A stretch of DNA of 26,828 nucleotides, taken from the NCBI GenBank assembly GCA_031431125.1, contig JANPCX010000076.1:1-26828 (forward strand). The letters run 5' to 3'. The translations under genes and the position numbers were made by a program. Within the stretch, counting starts at the first letter, position 1; each line of letters begins with the position of its first letter. The notes beneath the pieces are model-generated. The model made no database searches and was not told where the DNA came from. It worked only from the letters and a program-made list of their open reading frames with translations. Of this stretch, positions 22,694-26,828 are shown one piece after another. This stretch comes from JANPCX01 sp031431125 (lineage in GTDB: Bacteria > Pseudomonadota > Gammaproteobacteria > Burkholderiales > Burkholderiaceae_C).

Positions 22694-24331
22694 TCACATG
22701 CGGAAAATACCAAACTTCGTCTCAGGGATAGGAACGTTCAGCGAGGCACTCAAACCCAGCGCCAAAACACGCCGGGTGTCGGTGGGGTCGATCACGCCGT
22801 CGTCCCACAAACGGCTGCTGGCGTAATAGGGATGCCCCTGGGTTTCATACTGCTGGCGAATGGGCGCTTTGAAGGCTTCTTCTTCCTGCGCACTCCACTG
22901 ACCGCCTTTGGTTTCAATGCCGTCACGTTTGACGGTGGCCAGCACGCTGGCCGCTTGTTCACCGCCCATGACGCTGATGCGCGCGTTCGGCCACATCCAC
23001 AAAAAGCGCGGGCTGTAGGCGCGGCCACACATGCCGTAGTTGCCTGCGCCGAAGCTGCCGCCAATGATGACGGTGAACTTCGGGACCGCCGCACAAGCGA
23101 CCGCTGTGACCATCTTGGCGCCGGCACGCGCAATGCCTTCGTTTTCCACCTTGCGGCCCACCATGAAGCCGGTGATGTTCTGCAAAAAAACCAGCGGTAT
23201 CTTGCGCTGGCAGCACAGTTCGATGAAATGGGCGCCCTTGTTGGCGCTTTCAGTGAACAAGATGCCGTTGTTGGCAATGATGCCCACCGGCATGCCTTCA
23301 ATGTGGGCAAAGCCGCACACCAAAGTGGCGCCGTAACGGGCTTTGAATTCGTCGAACTCAGAACCGTCGACGATGCGGGCGATGACCTCGCGCACATCGA
23401 AGGGCTTGCGGGTTTGACTGCCTTGGGCATCCAGCGGGATCACGCCGTGCAACTCGCTGACCTCAAATGCCGGCTCGCGTGGGGCTTTCAAAGCCAAGCC
23501 CACCTCTTTGCGGCGATTCAAACCCGCCACCGCAGCACGCGCCAAGGCCAAGGCATGGGTGTCGTCGTTGGCCAAGTGGTCGGCCACGCCCGAGAGCCTG
23601 GTGTGCACATCGCCGCCGCCCAAGTCTTCCGAGGTCACCACTTCGCCTGTGGCCGCTTTCACCAAAGGGGGGCCGCCTAAAAAAATCGTGCCTTGGTCTT
23701 TGACGATGATGGTTTCATCGCTCATGGCGGGCACATAAGCACCGCCCGCGGTACACGAACCCATGACCACCGCGATTTGCGCGATGCCTGCAGCGCTCAT
23801 ATTCGCTTGGTTGAAGAAGATGCGGCCAAAGTGATCGCGATCAGGGAAGACCTCGTCTTGGTTGGGCAAATTGGCGCCGCCACTGTCCACCAAATAAATG
23901 CACGGCAGGTTGTTTTCCTGGGCGATCTCTTGAGCCCGCAGATGCTTCTTCACGGTGAGCGGAAAGTAGGTACCGCCCTTGACCGTCGCGTCGTTGCACA
24001 CCACCATGCACTCGACGCCTTTGATGCGGCCTATGCCGGCGATCACACCTGCACCCGGCGCGGCGTCGCTGCCGTCTTTGTCGGGGTACATGCCCAGCGC
24101 GGCCAGCGGCGCAATTTCCAAGAACGGTGTGTCGGGATCGAGCAGCATTTCCACCCGGTCCCGCGGCAGCAGCTTGCCGCGTGCCACGTGTTTGGCGCGG
24201 GCCGCATCACCACCACCGAGGGCAATGCGCGCCAGCTTGGCATTGAGGTCGTCCACCAACACGCGCATGGCCGCTACATTGCTTTTGAAGTCGTCAGAAC
24301 GTGGGCTGAGTTTGGAGGCGAGCTGGGGCAT
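22694..24331 (-). CDS. mccB: Methylcrotonyl-CoA carboxylase carboxyltransferase (beta) subunit
   Basis: This 545-aa acyl-CoA carboxyltransferase carries the family blocks RGKLLPRDRVEMLLDPDTPFLE, MVVCNDATVKGGTYFPLTVKKH, YLVDSGGANLPNQDEVFPDRDHFGRIF, AVVMGSCTAGGAYVPAMSDE, IFLGGPPLVKAATGE, and C-terminal FTVIIGGSFGAGNYGMCGRAYSP and MGGEQAASVL. The ANLPNQDEVFPD loop is typical of methylcrotonyl-CoA carboxylase, as opposed to propionyl-CoA carboxylase. It transfers CO2 from biotin on MccA to 3-methylcrotonyl-CoA. It heads the visible minus-strand cluster, with a LiuR-like palindrome 38-53 bases upstream. The start is ATG at 24331. Unusually, vapBC and a hydrolase gene separate it from liuC and mccA. 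Confidence 0.95.
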   Translation of the reverse strand: MPQLASKLSPRSDDFKSNVAAMRVLVDDLNAKLARIALGGGDAARAKHVARGKLLPRDRVEMLLDPDTPFLEIAPLAALGMYPDKDGSDAAPGAGVIAGIGRIKGVECMVVCNDATVKGGTYFPLTVKKHLRAQEIAQENNLPCIYLVDSGGANLPNQDEVFPDRDHFGRIFFNQANMSAAGIAQIAVVMGSCTAGGAYVPAMSDETIIVKDQGTIFLGGPPLVKAATGEVVTSEDLGGGDVHTRLSGVADHLANDDTHALALARAAVAGLNRRKEVGLALKAPREPAFEVSELHGVIPLDAQGSQTRKPFDVREVIARIVDGSEFDEFKARYGATLVCGFAHIEGMPVGIIANNGILFTESANKGAHFIELCCQRKIPLVFLQNITGFMVGRKVENEGIARAGAKMVTAVACAAVPKFTVIIGGSFGAGNYGMCGRAYSPRFLWMWPNARISVMGGEQAASVLATVKRDGIETKGGQWSAQEEEAFKAPIRQQYETQGHPYYASSRLWDDGVIDPTDTRRVLALGLSASLNVPIPETKFGIFRM

Positions 24332-24368
24332 GGGAGTCTCCGGACGGGCCGTTGGCTTGCGGCCTCAA

Positions 24369-24384
24369 TTGACGTATACGTAAA
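24369..24384. promoter_or_regulatory. LiuR-like palindromic operator candidate upstream of mccB
   Basis: The sequence TTGACGTATACGTAAA is symmetric apart from one base pair and contains the perfect core ACGTATACGT (24372-24381). It lies 38-53 bases before the mccB start. It resembles the palindromes described for LiuR, a MerR-type regulator of branched-chain amino acid catabolism in beta- and gammaproteobacteria. That resemblance is from memory. The regulator gene is not in the window. Confidence 0.55.
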
Positions 24385-24547
24385 GTAGATTCTAAGCGCC
24401 GCACGGGACGCCGCACAAGCCGATCAGACGCAAGGCGGGGTTCCACGGCCTCTCATTGACGCGAAGCCTCGCTTGACAAAACAAGTTTCTGCGCAAGGCC
24501 GATATCCCGCCAAGGCAGTGAAAACCTCCTTGAAGATTCTGGGTGGC

Positions 24548-24585
24548 TGACGTTGAATGCGGCACCGACTCATTTCTCAACGTCA
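24548..24585. promoter_or_regulatory. 9-bp inverted repeat in the leader of the second Bug gene
   Basis: TGACGTTGA (24548-24556) and TCAACGTCA (24577-24585) are exact inverse complements separated by 20 bases, ending 15 bases before ATG 24601. They could be an operator or a leader hairpin. The ribosome binding site GGAG lies just downstream of the second arm. Confidence 0.35.
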
Positions 24586-24600
24586 ACGGAGACCAGGTTC

Positions 24601-25578
24601 ATGACATTCAATTCATTTCGCCGCGCCATGGCGCTCACGGCCAGCCTCATGCTGCTGCCAACCGCCTGGCTCCAAGTACAAGCACAAACCTACCCGGTCA
24701 AGCCGATCACCTTCATCGTGCCCTTTCCTGCGGGCAGCGCCACCGACTTGATGGCGCGCGTTCTGGCCGAGCACATCGGTAAATCGGCAGGGCAGACCAT
24801 TGTGGTGGACAACAAAGCCGGGGCCAATGGCACCATCGGCACCTCGGCTGCAGCCAAAGCGCCCGCCGATGGCTACACCTTTGTGGTGGCCACCAGCACC
24901 ACGCACGCGGCCAACGCGTCGCTCTACCGCAAGCTGCCTTATGACCCCATCAAAGACTTCACGCCGGTGTCGCAGCTGTCTGACATTCCATTCGTCATGC
25001 TGGTACACCCCTCGGTACCCGCTGACACCGCACAAAAGTTTGTCGCCTATGCCCAGGCCAATCCCAACAAACTCGCCTGGGGCCATGGCTCCAGCGGCAG
25101 CTTGATTCCGGGCAACGCTTTGGTCACCACCAACAAACTCACCATGGTGGCCGTGCCCTACAAAGGTGTTCAGCCCGCCGTGGCCGATGCTTTGGGCAAC
25201 CAAGTGCAAATGGTGTTTGCCGACATTGCCAATGCCTTGCCGCAAGTCAAGGCCGGCAAATTGAAAGCGCTGGCCGTGACGTCGGCGGCTGAGCATCCAC
25301 TGCTGCCAGGCGTGTCTCCGCTGTCGGCCGTCGTGCCTGGGTTTGAAATGAACTCATGGTTCGCCATGTATGCCCCCACTGGCACGCCCGAGCCCATCGT
25401 CAAAAAAATGAACGACTGGGTGCGCGCCGCGTTGAAAGACCCTGGCATTCAAACCAAGCTGAACGCCTCGGGTTTTCGTTTAACACCGAGCAGCCCAGCC
25501 GAGCTGGGCGTGTTCACCGCCAAAGAAACCATCAAATGGGCCAAGGCCGTGACGGCAGCGGGCATCATCCCTGAGTGA
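24601..25578 (+). CDS. Bug/TctC-type tripartite tricarboxylate transporter substrate-binding protein
   Basis: This 325-aa protein has a Sec-type signal peptide (FRRAMALTASLMLLPTAWLQVQAQ). The Bug core has YPVKPITFIVPFPAGSATDLMAR, QTIVVDNKAGANGTIGT, AAKAPADGYTF, LPYDPIKDFTPVS, WGHGSSGSLIPG, VPYKGVQPAVADAL and AGKLKALAVTS. The start is ATG at 24601 with GGAG upstream; the longer frame from 24553 would misplace the signal peptide. It is divergent from mccB, so it may share the LiuR-like operator region and could capture a branched-chain acid, but this is inference. It is followed by a strong terminator shared with rdgC. Confidence 0.92.
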   Translation: MTFNSFRRAMALTASLMLLPTAWLQVQAQTYPVKPITFIVPFPAGSATDLMARVLAEHIGKSAGQTIVVDNKAGANGTIGTSAAAKAPADGYTFVVATSTTHAANASLYRKLPYDPIKDFTPVSQLSDIPFVMLVHPSVPADTAQKFVAYAQANPNKLAWGHGSSGSLIPGNALVTTNKLTMVAVPYKGVQPAVADALGNQVQMVFADIANALPQVKAGKLKALAVTSAAEHPLLPGVSPLSAVVPGFEMNSWFAMYAPTGTPEPIVKKMNDWVRAALKDPGIQTKLNASGFRLTPSSPAELGVFTAKETIKWAKAVTAAGIIPE

Positions 25579-25586
25579 TGGCCACT

Positions 25587-25613
25587 GGGGGCTGCACCAC
25601 AGTTGCAGCCCCC
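25587..25613. terminator. Bidirectional rho-independent terminator between the Bug gene and rdgC
   Basis: The perfect 10-bp stem GGGGGCTGCA / TGCAGCCCCC (25587-25596 and 25604-25613) has a seven-base loop. It lies between two convergent stop codons, nine bases after the Bug gene's. A T-containing stretch (GTTCGTTTGACGCTTT) follows on the plus strand. Confidence 0.8.
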
Positions 25614-25627
25614 GTTCGTTTGACGCT

Positions 25628-26560
25628 TTAAGCTGCAGCAGCCAAGGGCACCAATCCACCTTCGGGCAGCTCGCCGCCCAAGGCGTCGATCAAGTCGGGC
25701 AACAACAAACGCAGCTCGCCGGTGGCAATCGCCACATCGGCATCAAAACCGCCGTCGTCTTTTCCTGTGGGACTGCTGCCCTCCAGCACCACGTCGAGCA
25801 GCTTGATTTTTTTGATCACCAAGGCTTCATTCAGAACGAATGACACGCGGCTATTCCAGGTCATGGCCAGTTGCGTGGGCAGTTTGCCTTGGGTGATGTG
25901 CTCGGCGACTTCGTCAATTTCCAGGGTGTGGCGCGCATAACGCACGGTGGCCTTTTCGCTGTCGGGTTGTTTCAACTCGCACTCGCGATCAATGGTGAAA
26001 AACGGCGGCGCTTCTTTGGTTTTCAACCACTCGGCCATGGCGGTGGCAGGTGACAACTGCGTGTTGATCGGGCGCAGCACCACACCCCCACCCAAGGCCG
26101 CCACGAGCAAGGTCACGATGCGATCGGCACTTTTGATGCTGCCCGCATTGACGACCACCAGGCCCGCCTTTTGGTCTATCCACACCAGGTTGCTGCTGCG
26201 TTTGGGGAAAGCACGCGGCAGCAGGTCTTGAACAATTTCTTCTTTCAGTTGTTTGGCCACTTTGCCCTTGGGACGGCGGCCGGTGTCTTGCTCAATTTTG
26301 TCGAGCCGGGCTTGCAACTGCGTTTTGATAACGGAACTGGGCACGGCCTTGCGCTCCACACACAGTTGCAGAATCAGTTGCCCACCGACACTTTCCATCA
26401 GGTTGCTGTGTTTGTCGCCGCGCGGTTGCACCCAACCGGCCGACTCGGGCTGTGTGGCGCCACACTCGGCAAAACGACCTTCGACCAGACGGTCTTCCAG
26501 GCTGGACAGCGCGCTGCGGTCCCATTCGGTGATGCGGTAAATCAATGCGTTTTTGAACAT
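25628..26560 (-). CDS. rdgC: Recombination-associated protein RdgC
   Basis: This 310-aa protein begins MFKNALIYRITEWD and continues with the RdgC blocks FAECGATQPESAGWVQPRG, LMESVGGQLILQLCVERKAVPSSVIK, KGKVAKQLKEEIVQDLLPRAFPKRS, VWIDQKAGLVVVNAGSIKSAD and ECELKQPDSEKATVRYARHTL. The length equals the family's usual 300-310. RdgC forms a ring on DNA and restrains RecA filament activity. The start is ATG at 26560. A TAGAAT at 26585-26590 (minus strand) is a fair -10 candidate, and an 8-bp inverted repeat (26594-26614) overlaps the -35 area. It is monocistronic here. Confidence 0.96.
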   Translation of the reverse strand: MFKNALIYRITEWDRSALSSLEDRLVEGRFAECGATQPESAGWVQPRGDKHSNLMESVGGQLILQLCVERKAVPSSVIKTQLQARLDKIEQDTGRRPKGKVAKQLKEEIVQDLLPRAFPKRSSNLVWIDQKAGLVVVNAGSIKSADRIVTLLVAALGGGVVLRPINTQLSPATAMAEWLKTKEAPPFFTIDRECELKQPDSEKATVRYARHTLEIDEVAEHITQGKLPTQLAMTWNSRVSFVLNEALVIKKIKLLDVVLEGSSPTGKDDGGFDADVAIATGELRLLLPDLIDALGGELPEGGLVPLAAAA

Positions 26561-26593
26561 GGGTGGACCTCAGGTAGGGGGCGGATTCTAGGC

Positions 26594-26614
26594 AGCTTTC
26601 GGTGGTCGAAAGCT
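26594..26614. promoter_or_regulatory. 8-bp inverted repeat in the rdgC promoter region
   Basis: AGCTTTCG (26594-26601) and CGAAAGCT (26607-26614) are exact inverse complements with a five-base loop. They lie 34-54 bases upstream of the rdgC start and just upstream of its candidate -10. On the plus strand a TTTT follows, so a terminator for leftward-incoming plus-strand transcription is an alternative reading. Confidence 0.4.
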
Positions 26615-26659
26615 TTTGGATTTGTGCTTGCGTTGATTGTTGGTGGGTTGGCATTCGAT

Positions 26660-26705
26660 GCACCGCGCCGGGTCTCGGCCCGGCGGCCGAGTAACTTTCT
26701 TTGCT
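26660..26705. repeat. Partial copy of a widespread Burkholderiales repeat motif
   Basis: The segment combines a GC-rich hairpin (CGCCGGG-TCTCGG-CCCGGCG) with GGCCGAGTAACTTTCTTTGC. In related genomes I recall this motif continuing with the inverse arm (CAAAGAAAGTTAC). That second arm is absent here, so the copy is probably cut at about 26705. Recognition is from memory. Confidence 0.4.
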
Positions 26706-26828
26706 GGTGTGTATAGACCGGAGACCTGGGTAACAGGTGTGCGAGGACATAGTAAACACCTGAGGTTAAGGGTTTGTGGGGACGGCGTTCAAGTCCAGGC
26801 GCATAAAGCGCTGGTGACAGAAGAAGAC
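26706..26828. mobile_element. Possible IS-like left end at the window edge
   Basis: Directly after the truncated repeat motif, sequence of different character begins (TGTGTATAGACCGGAGACC). It contains a 7-bp inverted repeat, CAGGTGT…ACACCTG, at about 26734-26762. It resembles noncoding ends of IS481-type elements as remembered. No transposase is visible before the window ends, so the family is uncertain. Confidence 0.3.

Noticed and set aside
22586..23680. A 364-codon plus-strand frame across vapB and mccB
   Set aside because: It runs opposite two unrelated real genes and shows no family signature.

Overview
The window is GC-rich, densely coded DNA. It almost certainly comes from a betaproteobacterium of the order Burkholderiales, most like a Comamonadaceae. 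The main reasons are two Bug-type (TctC-like) solute-binding proteins, an RdgC gene, a leucine-degradation cluster with a MerR/LiuR-type operator candidate, and REP-type palindromes (ATTCCCGC…GCGGGAAT) that I associate with this group. No rRNA or tRNA gene and no CRISPR array was recognised. All calls come from reading the sequence and recalling protein families; no database search was run.

Layout. Positions 1-139 look like the terminal repeats of an IS21-like insertion sequence, which cuts off the 5' part of a DUF4276 gene (to 563). At 608-5514 there is a tight plus-strand operon: a DUF4178 double zinc-ribbon membrane protein, an alpha/beta hydrolase, a DUF350 membrane protein, an unrecognised membrane protein and a membrane-anchored spermidine-synthase-like enzyme. 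Next come a Bug-type periplasmic binding protein (5613-6590), a minus-strand pair of a DsbA/HCCA-isomerase-like protein and a cystathionine beta-lyase-like enzyme (6593-8495), and a divergent AraC-type regulator (8541-9374). A minus-strand pair of DUF1289 and TlpA-like thioredoxin follows (9360-10106).

At 10215-10991 lies a YbaK-type aminoacyl-tRNA deacylase gene split by a 263-bp MITE-like element. The element has 29-bp terminal inverted repeats, a 4-bp CTAG-type target duplication and two large internal hairpins. Removing it restores a perfect reading frame. After a REP pair come a catalase-related periplasmic peroxidase that lacks the distal histidine of its family (11233-12234), a small low-molecular-weight phosphatase-like protein (12394-12729), and the RtcB RNA ligase/PrfH release-factor pair (13065-14866), a known ribosome repair and rescue partnership.

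From 15137 to 24331, on the minus strand, lies the leucine/isovalerate catabolic cluster. In transcription order it is mccB, vapB-vapC, a secreted alpha/beta hydrolase, methylglutaconyl-CoA hydratase, a DUF4126 membrane protein, mccA, HMG-CoA lyase and an ankyrin protein. Together, methylcrotonyl-CoA carboxylase (MccA+MccB), the hydratase and HMG-CoA lyase convert 3-methylcrotonyl-CoA to acetyl-CoA and acetoacetate. Isovaleryl-CoA dehydrogenase and the regulator are not in the window. The cluster carries mobile or decayed DNA: a VapBC module, two REP pairs, and a remnant of a second biotin-carboxylase gene start directly ahead of mccA. A second Bug-type binding protein (24601-25578) is divergent from mccB and convergent with rdgC (25628-26560), with a clear bidirectional terminator between them. 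The right edge (26660-26828) holds a repeat motif apparently cut by another IS-like end.

The most notable signals are the MITE in ybaK, the His-to-Gly replacement in the catalase-related protein, the five-gene DUF4178/DUF350/aminopropyltransferase operon with two unusual members, and the duplicated 5' end of mccA.
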